64,000 nucleotides of DNA from Anabaena azotica FACHB-119 (GTDB lineage Bacteria; Cyanobacteriota; Cyanobacteriia; Cyanobacteriales; Nostocaceae), in the NCBI RefSeq assembly GCF_014697625.1, contig NZ_JACJSG010000031.1:1-64000 (forward strand), given 5' to 3'. A model generated the notes under the pieces. It ran no database searches. It was not told the DNA's origin and worked only from the letters and a program-made list of their open reading frames with translations. Positions 17,501 to 26,230 of this stretch are shown piece after piece (position 1 is the stretch's first letter; each line of letters opens with the position of its first letter). The position numbers and the translations under genes are program-made.

Positions 17501-19810
17501 AATGAGTCGCCCATTTTTATGTATATTAATATTTTCTAAACATTGAAAGGGGGCTTGCAGGTAAACAAATTCCCTAAACTTCTGCAATATAATTCGGGCT
17601 TCTTCTGGAGGCATTAAATCAAAGGGAGTTTTGCCCAAAACTTCCTCCGGGGAATATCCTAACAGGTTGGTGATTTGCGGACTAGAATAAGTGTAAACTC
17701 CTATTTCATTCACTTCCCAGACCCAATCACTAGATGTTTCTACGAGATTGCGGAAGCGTTCTTTGCTTTGTTCGAGTTCTAATGTGCGTTCGCTGACTTG
17801 TGCCTCTAAAGTTTGATTTTGTGCCGCTAAAATCTGTAGCAGGCGATCGCGCTCTTGTTCTGCTTTTTTGCGTTCGCTGATGTCTTGAGTCAGGATGATG
17901 CCTGCAATGACATGATCCTGCTCATCGCGTACAGGTATATGATGGGTAATGTAGTGGCGATCGCTAAAAGGAACCTCCCCAATTACTGATTCTCCCGCTA
18001 ATGCTTGCTGGCACTGGGGGGCAACCATTTCGCATACCTCTGGGGGAAAGATTTCCCAAAGGGTTTTTCCTTCCATATTCGCCTTGTTTAAACCTACACT
18101 AGCCAGTCCTAAGCCTCCCACCAGCAGGTAGCGTAAGTCATGGTCAAATAACACAACTGCACCATTGGGGAAGTTATTTAATAGGGTGCGATAAAGTTGT
18201 TCACTGCGACGCAAGGCTTCTTCGGTTTGTTTGCGGGTGGTAATGTTGGTAATTGTTCCCACATAACCAACCACTTTGCCATCTAAATTTTTTTCCTGCA
18301 CTGCTTGCCCAAATACCCAAGTTTCCACCCCATCCGGTCGCAAAAATCTATATTCCAAACTAAATACTTCACCTGTTTGAGCGCAGTGATACCATTGTGC
18401 TGCAACCATATCTCGGTCTTCGGGGTGTAAAGCGTTGACCCAGCCATAGCCAGATGCGGCTTCGGGAGTTAAGCCAGCAATTTGACACCAGTGTTCGCTA
18501 ACGTATAAACAGTTCCCCTCTACATCGGTACGGAAAATCCCCACGGGGGCGGAGGCGGCCAAAGTGGCATAGCGTCGCTCACTTTCCTGTAGTGCTTGCT
18601 CAATCTGTTTACGTTCTGTAATATCTTCATAACTGGCGAGAACGCCAACAATTTCGCCATCAGGTTTGTATAGGGGTATTTTATTTATGCTTAACCAAAT
18701 GGTGCGATTGTCCCCTGTTGTCAAGGGTTGTTCAATATTAAACTTAGGCTGACCGGACTCTATAACGATGCGATCGTCCGCTTGATAAAGTGGCGCTTGT
18801 TCCCGCCAAGGCAGATCAAAATCTGTTTTGCCAATGATTTGGGCTGCTAAAGATAGTCCAGCATCCAACAACAGTTGGCGGTTGCAACCTAAAAATCTGC
18901 TGTTGCGGTCTTTCCAGAAGATAGCCATAGGTAGGCTATCCATAATGACTTGCAAGAGAATTTGGTTTTCTTGCAGGGCTTTTTCTGTTTGTTGGCGAAT
19001 CAGTTCATTTTGCTTGGCTTCGCTAATATCTCGCGCCTCGGCAATCAGCATTACCACTTGTCCTGACTCATCCTTGAGAGGAAGAAGCGAGAAATCTACG
19101 GTGACTTTGCGACCTCCTGCACCCAAAACATCTACTTCGTAGCGGATACGATCTCCTTGCGCGGCGCTGGCGATCGCTTGCTTTAATCTTTCTTGAGTTG
19201 TCGGGGAAATAGTCCAGCAATATATTTCCCAAAAAGGTCGATTGATGATATCTTCTAGTTTTACCCCGCCAAAATTTAAAGCTGTCTGGTTAGCCTCTAG
19301 TAAAATTCCCTCGGTTGTCAGCAGTCCCGTCAATTGAAAACTTTGATCGAAGATAGCTCGAAATCTCCGCTCACTAGCTTGTTGTTGTTGCTCTTGCATC
19401 CGTAGTTTTTGCTTCAGACGGCTTTTTTCTAATGTGGCATCAACGGTGTGGCAAAATCTCACACAGGTAAGATTTTCTTTAACTAAATAGTCCCAAGCAC
19501 CAGTTTTTATTGCTCTAACAGCGTCCTTCTCATCTTCTTGTGTTACTAACATAATCACCGGAATTTCCCAGTCAGGAAATTGGCTTTTTAATTGCTGGAG
19601 AAATTCCCACCCATCTATATCTGATAGTTGATTGTCGAGCAGTATTAAGTCTGGCTGGTTTTCAGCTAGGTATGATATTGCTGCTGACCCTGTCTCAATC
19701 TCAACTACATTATAGGTGGCAATTGTATCCTGACTTAAGTAACGGCAGTATAATGATCTATCTTGTGGAGCGATCGCCAGAATTAAAACTGAGTAATGGG
19801 AGATTGACAT
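14600..19810 (-). CDS. Giant hybrid histidine kinase with nine PAS domains and two receivers
   Basis: 1736 aa, no membrane segment. An N-terminal receiver (about 7-125) has Asp59 in LILLDNQLSDIDG. About nine consecutive PAS/PAC units follow (about 145-1320), each starting with an ERFRxL-type helix and ending in an EDITERKQ-type linker. A HisKA domain has His1361 in ISHELRTPLN, and an ATPase domain has NLLNNAVKFTP, DTGIGI and GTGLGLA. The C-terminal receiver (about 1616-1736) has Asp1666 in LILMDIQMP. All phosphotransfer residues are present. It likely integrates several cytoplasmic signals; ligands and output are unknown. No regulator gene is adjacent. One uninterrupted frame supports an intact gene. 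Confidence 0.93.
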   Translation of the reverse strand: MSISHYSVLILAIAPQDRSLYCRYLSQDTIATYNVVEIETGSAAISYLAENQPDLILLDNQLSDIDGWEFLQQLKSQFPDWEIPVIMLVTQEDEKDAVRAIKTGAWDYLVKENLTCVRFCHTVDATLEKSRLKQKLRMQEQQQQASERRFRAIFDQSFQLTGLLTTEGILLEANQTALNFGGVKLEDIINRPFWEIYCWTISPTTQERLKQAIASAAQGDRIRYEVDVLGAGGRKVTVDFSLLPLKDESGQVVMLIAEARDISEAKQNELIRQQTEKALQENQILLQVIMDSLPMAIFWKDRNSRFLGCNRQLLLDAGLSLAAQIIGKTDFDLPWREQAPLYQADDRIVIESGQPKFNIEQPLTTGDNRTIWLSINKIPLYKPDGEIVGVLASYEDITERKQIEQALQESERRYATLAASAPVGIFRTDVEGNCLYVSEHWCQIAGLTPEAASGYGWVNALHPEDRDMVAAQWYHCAQTGEVFSLEYRFLRPDGVETWVFGQAVQEKNLDGKVVGYVGTITNITTRKQTEEALRRSEQLYRTLLNNFPNGAVVLFDHDLRYLLVGGLGLASVGLNKANMEGKTLWEIFPPEVCEMVAPQCQQALAGESVIGEVPFSDRHYITHHIPVRDEQDHVIAGIILTQDISERKKAEQERDRLLQILAAQNQTLEAQVSERTLELEQSKERFRNLVETSSDWVWEVNEIGVYTYSSPQITNLLGYSPEEVLGKTPFDLMPPEEARIILQKFREFVYLQAPFQCLENINIHKNGRLITLETSAVPIFDTQGRFRGYRGMDRDITVRKQAEAALRENEARFQRIAANVPGVMYQYILHADGSQEFIYISDRCRELLELEPATIMENADAIFALIHPDDIPSLQESITHSANSLQQFSWEARMITPSGRLKWIQGISQPERQAEGDILWDGLILDISERKQTEIALNNLSDRLNLAIKSAQIGIWDWDIINNHLVWDERMYQLYGIKAADFTGAYQAWEAGLHPDDLLSVRAAMEQAIAGEKDFEPEFRVVWTDGTIRFLKAYALVQRDAQGQAQRMIGINFDISDRRREELENKRLKERLEFVLSANPAVIYTCQVLESFAATFISKNVQNVLGYTPQEWLSHPDFWTDRIHPEDLPQVLVELSHLEKREYHLYQYRFLHKDGSYRWIKDEYRLVRDQVGKPVEIIGYVVDISEQQAALRERELAQEAMRLSEERLLLALEASGDGLWDWNITTNELYLSPQWLRMLGFEVSELPSDFSTWEKLVHPEDQPYMLEKLNAHLQDASVPYKLDYRVQTKAGDYRWIVNYGKAVVRDEDGNPLRMTGTHRDISEAKKAESELRQANEKLAISNHELARATRLKDEFLATISHELRTPLNAILGISEGLQDQVFGAINEKQGLALQTIERSGKHLLELINDILDLSKIEAGQMDLQYNHVAISPLCQSSLAFIKQEAFQKRIQLEVKIQPHLPELLVDERRIRQVLINLLNNAVKFTPEGGKVTLKVTRESIAPQAQTTSCQDIIRIAVIDTGIGIAQENLKKLFQPFIQIDSAFNRQYNGTGLGLALVKRLVEMHGGTVEVSSQLGVGSCFTVDLPSTNVCEFSSESVKQVSPELNFTVSETVEHSPLILLAEDNEANVFTISGYLETIGYRVILAKNGQEAIALTKFHFPDLILMDIQMPVLDGLEAIKQIRLDQNFTKVPIIALTAFAMPGDKENCLAVGANDYLPKPVKLKQLTNIIKKFLVNK

Positions 19811-20049
19811 ATATGGTTAATTATACATAGTTTATTTTGTTGTTAATCATCAAGTTAAAAGATATTTTCGTTCCTCTATTTAGCAAAGCCTTAATTAAAA
19901 ATATCGCATATTTTATTGTTCTATAATGGCTCTTATTTCCTTGAATGGCAAGAGTTTATAGCTGTTGTTATCAAAAAGATTTTTTCTAATTTTCAGTAAA
20001 ATTACATACAGCATCGCTATTCGTGAAATACTGTAAAGACGTTATATGT

Positions 20050-20152
20050 AATACCGTTTCTTGATGAAGATGCACTTTATTCTGCGCTGTAGAGATTGGT
20101 ATGCCAGTCTCTACATTGTTTATTCGGCGCAACTTCATGGAGAATTGGTATT
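20050..20152. repeat. 103-bp inverted-repeat element (AATACC family), copy 1
   Basis: The left end AATACCGTTTCTTGATGAAG and the complement of the right end (AATACCAATTCTCCATGAAG) form about 24-bp imperfect terminal repeats. The centre holds a GTAGAGATTGG / CCAGTCTCTAC hairpin. A copy in the opposite orientation lies at 24747-24848. Confidence 0.8.
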
Positions 20153-20363
20153 ATATTAAGTTCGGTTAATTACTTACGATATGGTTAATTTAGTTGGTAA
20201 TGGGTAATAGCGAATAGCTAATTGTTCTCTACCATTACCAATTACCAATTACCAATCCCCGCGATATGATAAGTGTTTAAGCGGACATGATATTACTTGT
20301 ATTCAAGAATTAAGTATGAGTCCTATATAATTACATAGTATTTAATTCTTATTTAATTTTTTA

Positions 20364-20440
20364 TAGGACTTACGCAAGTGTCATCATCAAACTAAATGTA
20401 GGGTGCGTCAGCCCCAATAATGTCGTACACATTCAAGTTC
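20364..20440. mobile_element. Truncated miniature element, subfamily B
   Basis: It starts TAGGACTTACGCAAGTGTCA and continues through GTAGGGTGCGTCAGCCC, but the right half and terminal repeat are missing. The break lies a few bases from the stop codon of the caspase-like gene at 20451. Confidence 0.8.
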
Positions 20441-20450
20441 TCAACTTTAT

Positions 20451-22571
20451 TTACATGACCTGAAAACAAAAGTTGAAACTTGCCCAATTATTTATATCTA
20501 AAATATAGGAATCAGTGGCTATACCGTTCATTTCGGCTTTGATGTCGCTGCTATTATGCAGGTCTTGCAACAATGCTTGTCCAACATCTAGGGGGTTGAC
20601 TATTGTGGCTATGGGTTGTTGGTCGCCTGCGGAATATTTGGCTTTTTCTAACTTGTCTAAAGTGGTGTTGAAGGGTGTGGTGCTAAAAATTAGTTGGTGT
20701 TGGTATACGTAGGCTGGCTCGGAAATTACCCATCCTGATGCAGGTGTTGTTTGTGGTAAAGTTATAGTTTCATTGGGGGCAATCATTACTTGTTGGAGTT
20801 GGGGTTGATTGTCGGGTTGGTTGGGTTCTTGTGGGGTTTGCCAAGGGTAAAATGCGATCGCAGTGCGATGATTCCGCAATCCCAACAGCATAAAATATAT
20901 TGGGCGATCGCTTAAATTCTGCACGCGGTATTGTATCTTGCTCCCAACAGGAATCACAGGATTAATTAGTGATTTTTTATAGGTGGTTTCAGCGTGAAGA
21001 TGACGTACTGTTTGTTGCATTACCACCCGTGGCGATATACTGCTCACAATCTCTAATGTCACCTTGACAGGTAAGCGGGAAGAACCTTGATTTTGAGTGA
21101 GTCGCCATAACTTCGCCGCTAATAAAGTGGATAATTTTTCTGATAAACGCTGTGCGGCTACTTTCACCGCTTCCCCGACTCCGCCATCTGTGTTAGGAAT
21201 GAGTTCACCACCTAAAGTAAACAAACCGTAGCGACTGGGAGTCTGCGGTAGTTTGCCAAATAAATAATCTGCTGGTTGTTCTGTGGCTACTACAGTAGAA
21301 ACATGAGCAACTCCAGCAAAGGCGCTAGTAGCATCTACTCGCTCAATTCTTTCTAGTCTAGTATCTAAACCTAAGATTAAATTAATATTGCGGGGTAATA
21401 TACGCACATTTTCTTGAATGACTTCACCGACTTGTAAGGGAGTTGTGTCAGCAACTTTCAAAACTTGGGCTTTTGCTGTTAATCCTGTGCGCGATCGCAA
21501 TACAAGTTGCGTTCCCGTTGCTAAACTAAATCTAGAATTAGCACCATAATATTCCAAAACTTGAGGAGGTAGCCCACCTAACCATAGTTGGGCTGTTTTA
21601 CCATCTTCTTCTATCGCCAGTACCGCCCCTTCTCCACCTGTGCGGCTATCTGTGAGTAAATTTTCTACAGTCACTAACCCCGGTTGATTTTTCTTCTTAC
21701 TCAACAACCCAGGCTGCTGTTTGCTTCCCAATTGCTGTATAGAACCAGCCACTTGGACAAGGCTGACTTGAATGGCTGTGGCTGGGGTTGACTCCCAAAG
21801 TTGCTGTGTCAAAGCATAAGTAAATAAACCTGCACTAAACCCAGACATCAATACTTCCCTAGCTGCTTGTTGCGGCCCCGAAGTGGCGGATAGTACTACA
21901 GGCGCGTTGAGTTCCGGTTTTTGGGTTTTGATTTGTTTGAGAAAATCGAGTTCTGCTGTTGCTAATTGCGTTTCTGCTGACTCTTGACGGGCGCGAGTTC
22001 GCAGTCCTGTTGGTTGAGTTGTACTCTTGAGGGAGTAACTTGTATCTAATACGGCTGTTACATGGTCTGTAGGGAGCGATCGCAACAACTGTAATAAGGT
22101 ATCTTCTAATAAGTAATTAGCTATGTGAGAATCTGGTGGTGCTTGATTTTCATCAGTTGTGACTAAAGCGTTTTGTAGTATATCTGACTCTCCTGGTAAC
22201 TGAGTACCGTAGCCGCTAAAGTGGAAAACCACCACATCACCAGATTTAGCTTGCTTGACAAGATGCTCCAAAAATGCTGCTTCTATAAATTCTCTGCTAG
22301 CTTGTTCCTCAGTTAAGGTGAGAATATCGCTAGGTTGAAAGCCAAACCGATGCACCAACAATTCTTTTTGCAGTTCAACATCGGTGAGACAACCACTTAG
22401 CGAGGAACTTCTGCGGTATTGATTAATGCCGATGAGTAACGCCAATTTGCGCGGTGTAGGTTGGGCTAAAGCTTGATAATAGCGGTTTCCCATCGTCAAC
22501 CACTCAGTTTCAGTTATACCCAACACCGCCAGTATTGAACCAATCCGTTGTACAAAAGTCCGACGCTTCAT
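20451..22571 (-). CDS. Caspase-fold (metacaspase-like) protein with replaced catalytic dyad
   Basis: 706 aa. The N-terminus MKRRTFVQRIGS followed by a hydrophobic stretch looks like a twin-arginine export signal. The caspase p20-like domain (about 40-260) has the strand KLALLIGINQY and the usual motif order. The first catalytic motif reads HFSGYGTQ, with Tyr121 where the catalytic His should be. The second reads LDTSYS, with Ser178 in place of the catalytic Cys and Tyr179 in place of the next His. Proteolysis by the usual mechanism is therefore unlikely. The C-terminal part (about 515-620) resembles DUF4384 (YFMLLGLRNHRTAIAFYPW). Tyr/Ser-substituted orthocaspase relatives are known in cyanobacteria. 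Role unknown, perhaps scaffold or regulatory. Confidence 0.88.
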   Translation of the reverse strand: MKRRTFVQRIGSILAVLGITETEWLTMGNRYYQALAQPTPRKLALLIGINQYRRSSSLSGCLTDVELQKELLVHRFGFQPSDILTLTEEQASREFIEAAFLEHLVKQAKSGDVVVFHFSGYGTQLPGESDILQNALVTTDENQAPPDSHIANYLLEDTLLQLLRSLPTDHVTAVLDTSYSLKSTTQPTGLRTRARQESAETQLATAELDFLKQIKTQKPELNAPVVLSATSGPQQAAREVLMSGFSAGLFTYALTQQLWESTPATAIQVSLVQVAGSIQQLGSKQQPGLLSKKKNQPGLVTVENLLTDSRTGGEGAVLAIEEDGKTAQLWLGGLPPQVLEYYGANSRFSLATGTQLVLRSRTGLTAKAQVLKVADTTPLQVGEVIQENVRILPRNINLILGLDTRLERIERVDATSAFAGVAHVSTVVATEQPADYLFGKLPQTPSRYGLFTLGGELIPNTDGGVGEAVKVAAQRLSEKLSTLLAAKLWRLTQNQGSSRLPVKVTLEIVSSISPRVVMQQTVRHLHAETTYKKSLINPVIPVGSKIQYRVQNLSDRPIYFMLLGLRNHRTAIAFYPWQTPQEPNQPDNQPQLQQVMIAPNETITLPQTTPASGWVISEPAYVYQHQLIFSTTPFNTTLDKLEKAKYSAGDQQPIATIVNPLDVGQALLQDLHNSSDIKAEMNGIATDSYILDINNWASFNFCFQVM

Positions 22572-22639
22572 AAAAACAATCAGTCCTCAGCTCGTCAGCT
22601 AACAGCTTATAGGGCTGAGGTCTGGAGTGTAAAGTCAAT

Positions 22640-22775
22640 CAGTTATCAGTTATCAGTTATCAGTTATCAGTTGTCAGTTATCAGTTATCAGTTATCAGTT
22701 ATCAGTTATCAGTTGTCAGATTTTGTTCACTGTTAACTGTTAACTGTTAACTGTTAACTGTTAACTGTTAACTGT
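22640..22775. repeat. Heptanucleotide tandem repeats (CAGTTAT, then GTTAACT)
   Basis: About ten CAGTTAT units (22640-22717) are followed by about six GTTAACT units (22731-22773) between the caspase-like gene and sat. The pairing of the same two units occurs also at 4704-4781. The tract ends at the stop codon of sat. Confidence 0.9.
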
Positions 22776-22777
22776 CC

Positions 22778-23962
22778 CTACGCTAACACCTTGACTCGCA
22801 TAGCCCGCGCCAACTCTGCGGCGACTTCGGGGCGGGAAAATTCTGGTGGGGGTAGTTCACCGCGACGCAGCATTTCTCTAACTTTAGTTCCAGAGAGGTG
22901 GACTCGTTCTTCTGGGCTGCTGGGGCTGGTTTTGGTGGTCGCCATTTGTTTGGTGCGGGTGCAGTAAAAGGCGTGTTCAAATTTCATTGGTACAATGCCT
23001 AATTCACCGGGCGCAAATTCATCGAAGATATATTGAGCGTCATAAGTACCGTAATAGTCACCCACACCGGCATGATCTCGACCGACGATAAAGTGGGTAC
23101 AGCCGTAATTTTTGCGGACTAAGGCGTGGAAAATGGCTTCACGGGGGCCGGCGTAGCGCATGGCGGCGGGATTAATTGCTAAAATTACCCTATCTTGGGG
23201 GTAGTAATGTTCTAGCAAGATTTCATAACAGCGCATCCGCACATCGGCGGGGATGTCGTCTTCTTTGGTCGCCCCTACCAAGGGATGTAAAAATAAACCA
23301 TCCACGGTTTCTAAGGCGCATTTTTGAATATATTCGTGGGCGCGGTGAATGGGGTTGCGGGTTTGGAAGCCGACTATGGTTTTCCAACCCTTGTCTCTAA
23401 ACATTTGCCGAGACGCAACTGGGTCAATTTGATAATTGGGGAATAGAGGATGAGAACTGCGTTCCAGTAACCAGATATCACCAGCTAAATGGACAGCACC
23501 TTGTTTATACAGGACTTGCACTCCAGGGTGTTTGGCTTCATCTGTGCGGTAGACGTTGATGGCTTCGCGGGTTTTGTCGTAGCGATATTTTTGGGTGAGT
23601 TGCAAAACCCCAATGTACTCGCCTCTGGGGTTATCTAAACGCACTAAGCCACCTTCTGGTAAAGAAGCTGCTTCTGCTTCGCTAACTGAGAGTGTGATTG
23701 GTATTGACCATACAAGACCGTTAGCCAAGCGCATTTCTGTGACGACGCGATCGTAATCTTGCTGGTTCATGAACCCTGTGAGGGGGCTAAAACCGCCGAT
23801 CGCAATCATTTCTAAATCAGAAACAGCCCGTTCGTCAAGTTGCACTCTTGGCAAAAACTCAGCTTTGGAAAGAAACTCTTCTCTTTGTTCTGGGCTGGCT
23901 ATGCGATTAACCAACTGTCCACCGTGCGCGGCAATGGCATCTGGATGCTGACTCAATTTCAA
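22778..23962 (-). CDS. sat: Sulfate adenylyltransferase (ATP sulfurylase)
   Basis: 394 aa, full length for the bacterial Sat/MET3-type enzyme, which makes adenosine 5'-phosphosulfate from sulfate and ATP as the first step of assimilation. It shows the PUA-like N-terminal domain (FSPLTGFMNQQDYDRVV), the nucleotide-binding motif QTRNPIHRAHE (from residue 200), GRDHAGVGDYYG (294 onwards) and AMRYAGPREAIFHA. There is no C-terminal APS-kinase-like extension. The ATG at 23962 begins MKLSQHPDAIAAHGG, the normal family N-terminus. Monocistronic, with a repeat-filled 3' side. Confidence 0.96.
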   Translation of the reverse strand: MKLSQHPDAIAAHGGQLVNRIASPEQREEFLSKAEFLPRVQLDERAVSDLEMIAIGGFSPLTGFMNQQDYDRVVTEMRLANGLVWSIPITLSVSEAEAASLPEGGLVRLDNPRGEYIGVLQLTQKYRYDKTREAINVYRTDEAKHPGVQVLYKQGAVHLAGDIWLLERSSHPLFPNYQIDPVASRQMFRDKGWKTIVGFQTRNPIHRAHEYIQKCALETVDGLFLHPLVGATKEDDIPADVRMRCYEILLEHYYPQDRVILAINPAAMRYAGPREAIFHALVRKNYGCTHFIVGRDHAGVGDYYGTYDAQYIFDEFAPGELGIVPMKFEHAFYCTRTKQMATTKTSPSSPEERVHLSGTKVREMLRRGELPPPEFSRPEVAAELARAMRVKVLA

Positions 23963-24437
23963 TCCCCTCTTAAGCGATAACTACAATTGTTGCAAACTGT
24001 ATACTAACTAACTTATCAAAATGCTGGTACACAAAGAAAAAAATTTGAGAAATGAAGATAGGGGATGGGCGAAAGAGGTCAGAAAATAGGAAAATATACC
24101 AATTATGGCTAATTGCTGACGATATGGTTGGTTTGATTGGTAACTGGTGATTGGTAATTGGTAATTGGTTTTTACTATTACCCATTACCAACCACTACAA
24201 TATGCTCATTCTCTAAACGAACTATATCTTAAATTGGATTTTTCAGAAATTATGATTGACTAAATTGCGTATTTGAGTCTCCTGAGTCAGGTAGATAAGT
24301 TTACAGAAATTACAAATGAATTAACTCTTCACTCCTCGATATTGTAGTAAGCAAGCAAGGAGTTGAACAGCCAAATACAGGCAATCAACTAGAAGCTTAC
24401 CAAGTGCAAAACTACTTTATTAATGGAGACAATTTTC
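23963..24437. other. Divergent promoter region between sat and the peptide locus
   Basis: 475 nt with no gene. A degenerate relative of the TATCATGTCC/GGTAATTGG repeats lies at about 24115-24195. The part nearest the first peptide gene (24200-24420) is AT-rich and probably carries its promoter, but no operator was recognised. Confidence 0.5.
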
Positions 24438-24659
24438 ATGTTATCTCTTGCACAAAATAACCTGTTCACCGAAGTTGCTATTGAAGAATCCGCTACTGTT
24501 AGCGGCGGTCAAGTCGATAATTTGTTTAACCTTGATCAATACCTCTACATTATAGGTGCTGGTACTACTTTTGGTAACGCAGGATTGACTACAGCCGAAG
24601 TTCAGTTTGCTTTTGAAAGTGCATTTAATACCGGCGGAACAACTGGCATAGGTCTATAG
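24438..24659 (+). CDS. Double-glycine leader peptide 1 (bacteriocin-like precursor)
   Basis: 73 aa. The ATG at 24438 is preferred because GGAG (24425-24428) lies 9 nt upstream. The leader MLSLAQNNLFTEVAIEESATVSGG ends in a Gly-Gly, the cleavage site of C39-peptidase transporters such as the one encoded at 26231. The core begins QVDNLFN, then DQYLYIIGAGTTFGNAGLTT and EVQFAFESAFN. It has no Cys and few charged residues. Peptides 1, 2 and 4 share this core pattern. No modification enzyme gene is nearby, so the product is probably unmodified. Secretion is inferred; activity is unknown. Confidence 0.8.
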   Translation: MLSLAQNNLFTEVAIEESATVSGGQVDNLFNLDQYLYIIGAGTTFGNAGLTTAEVQFAFESAFNTGGTTGIGL

Positions 24660-24746
24660 TTTTCTCAAAAAGAATTACCTTGAAAATCTCAAATACTATT
24701 TCTGGCTTTTCAAGGCTGATTCAATCACATAATAGCTGACTAATTC

Positions 24747-24848
24747 ATACCAGTTCTATGAGAAGTTGCAATAAATAACCCCTGTAGAGACGTTGTATGC
24801 CAATCTCTACAGCAACCCATAAACTGCATCTTCATAAAGAAACGGTAT
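24747..24848. repeat. 102-bp inverted-repeat element (AATACC family), copy 2
   Basis: It lies between peptide genes 1 and 2, in the opposite orientation to the copy at 20050-20152. The ends are ATACCAGTTCT and AAACGGTAT; the centre has GTAGAGACG and CAATCTCTAC. It may have arrived in the cluster after the peptide genes duplicated. Confidence 0.8.
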
Positions 24849-24879
24849 CATCACAATCTTGTTAATGGAGTCAAATCTC

Positions 24880-25077
24880 ATGCTAGTTATCAATAATAAC
24901 CTGTTCACCGAAGTTGCTGTTGAAGAATCTGCTACTGTTAGCGGTGGTCAAGTTACTAACTTATTTAATCTTGATCAATACCTCTACATCATCGGTGCTG
25001 GTACTACTTTTGGCAACTCTGGATTGACTACTGACGAAGTTCAGTTTGCTTTTGAAAGTGCATTTGGTTTCGATTAA
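24880..25077 (+). CDS. Double-glycine leader peptide 2
   Basis: 65 aa from the ATG at 24880. The upstream layout (AATGGAG, 9-nt spacer, ATG) copies that of peptide 1 and fixes the start. The leader MLVINNNLFTEVAVEESATVSGG ends in Gly-Gly. The core QVTNLFNLDQYLYIIGAGTT is followed by FGNSGLTTDEVQFAFESAFG. It is nearly identical to peptide 1 apart from the first leader residues and a shorter C-terminus, so the two are recent duplicates. Export by the downstream C39 transporter is inferred from the leader. Confidence 0.8.
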   Translation: MLVINNNLFTEVAVEESATVSGGQVTNLFNLDQYLYIIGAGTTFGNSGLTTDEVQFAFESAFGFD

Positions 25078-25172
25078 AATTCATAATTAATGTTGATGAA
25101 AGGCTGGCATTGTCAAGTTAAGAAACAAGCCAGCTTTCTCCTAGCAGCACAATAATATTTCAGGGATAATTA

Positions 25173-25298
25173 TAGGACTTACGCAAGTGTCATAATCAAA
25201 TGAACTGTAAGGTGCGTCAGCCCCAATAATCTCGTACATATTCAAGGATTTTCCACATCTGACGCACCCTACCCTAAGTGCTAGTTGCGTAAGTCCTG
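25173..25298. mobile_element. Miniature inverted-repeat element, subfamily B, copy 3
   Basis: Termini TAGGACTTACGCAAGTG and GTTGCGTAAGTCCTG. It is flanked by a 5-bp direct repeat AATTA (25168-25172 and 25299-25303), a target-site duplication. It lies between peptide genes 2 and 3. Confidence 0.9.
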
Positions 25299-25410
25299 AA
25301 TTAATTGAAAAATTGCTAAATACTGGAACATTGTCAATGTTTCCAGTATTTAGATTTACTTCCCTGAATCAAAATGCCAATATCTCTTGTATTTTCAAGG
25401 AAAAAACAGC

Positions 25411-25653
25411 ATGATTACAAAAAGCATTTTGTTTAGATTGGTAACTGTTGAAGAAGCTAGTCTTGTTAGTGGCGGTTATTATAATAAGTCACAACCTGAG
25501 TTTGGACTCACATCTACGGGTGAAACTACAACTGGTAAAATCATGAACGCAGACGGAAATGGCAAAGATGTAACTATTTACGAGTCGAAGAGTTCTAGCA
25601 GTAAGAAGGATGAGGTTCCCTATTCAGCAATGGCTTTATCACCTTTTCCTTAA
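25411..25653 (+). CDS. Double-glycine leader peptide 3, divergent core
   Basis: 80 aa from the ATG at 25411, with AAGGA at 25397-25401 upstream. The leader MITKSILFRLVTVEEASLVSGG matches the others in its last ten residues and ends in Gly-Gly. The core is unrelated to peptides 1, 2 and 4: polar, Ser/Thr/Lys-rich (YYNKSQPEFGLTSTGETTTG, later SKSSSSKKDEVP), without Cys. It should enter the same transporter but must act differently, or be a second component. No family recognised. Confidence 0.7.
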   Translation: MITKSILFRLVTVEEASLVSGGYYNKSQPEFGLTSTGETTTGKIMNADGNGKDVTIYESKSSSSKKDEVPYSAMALSPFP

Positions 25654-25940
25654 TCTTAAATTTTTCCAGTGATTAGTCACAAATTCCCTAACTAATTACT
25701 TACGTTTAACAGTGAACAGTTATTAGGGGCGGGTTGATTGGGAAATTCATGGGAAAAACAAATATCTTCGTTAAACCCGCCCGTACTTAAATCTCTAATT
25801 GGTGGAAGGCGTAGGGAGAAGCTGCTTTATTCTCCAACATACGCCCTGGCTGACTGATAACTGATAACTGATAACTGATTTAATTAATCTTCCAGGTTTG
25901 TCAAATATATTATCGTGAAATCTATTCCTAAGAGGAAGCG

Positions 25941-26198
25941 ATGAAAGAACAAAATCCCTTGTTTAGTCCACTATCTTCTGAAGAATCTGCTGCCGTCAGT
26001 GGAGGAATAGGAGTTAGTTTTGACTTAGATACTTACTTATATATTTTAGGTGCTGGTGTTGTATTTGGCAACCCTGGGCTTACTCCAGACGAGGTTCATT
26101 TTGCTTGGATGAACTCATTTGTTTTTGAGGATAATAACAGCCTTGGTGTCAGCAGCATAGTTAGAAGAAATTCTAGGAGAACAAGTTTCTATTACTAG
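25941..26198 (+). CDS. Double-glycine leader peptide 4
   Basis: 85 aa, ATG at 25941 with AGAGGAAG just upstream. The leader MKEQNPLFSPLSSEESAAVSGG ends in Gly-Gly. The core has the family pattern FDLDTYLYILGAGVVFGNPG, then LTPDEVHFAWMNSF, and a longer basic C-terminus (IVRRNSRRTSFYY) not present in peptides 1 and 2. It lies 32 nt upstream of the transporter start and is probably co-transcribed with it. The basic tail could give membrane affinity; this is inference only. Confidence 0.78.
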   Translation: MKEQNPLFSPLSSEESAAVSGGIGVSFDLDTYLYILGAGVVFGNPGLTPDEVHFAWMNSFVFEDNNSLGVSSIVRRNSRRTSFYY

Positions 26199-26230
26199 AT
26201 TTTTTGCAAGATAAAATAGGCATTTTCGTT

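Larger units (their letters stand above)
19811..20449. other. Spacer built from three repeat families
   Basis: No gene is seen. It contains an AATACCGTTTC-type inverted-repeat element (20050-20152), an inverted TATCATGTCC-family repeat (about 20178-20293) and a partial subfamily-B miniature element (20364-20440). The sequence upstream of the kinase gene is AT-rich and may hold its promoter. Confidence 0.7.

Noticed and set aside
22640..22775. Regularly spaced repeats that could look like a CRISPR array
   Set aside because: Units are 7 bp in direct tandem without spacers; this is a short tandem repeat, not a CRISPR.
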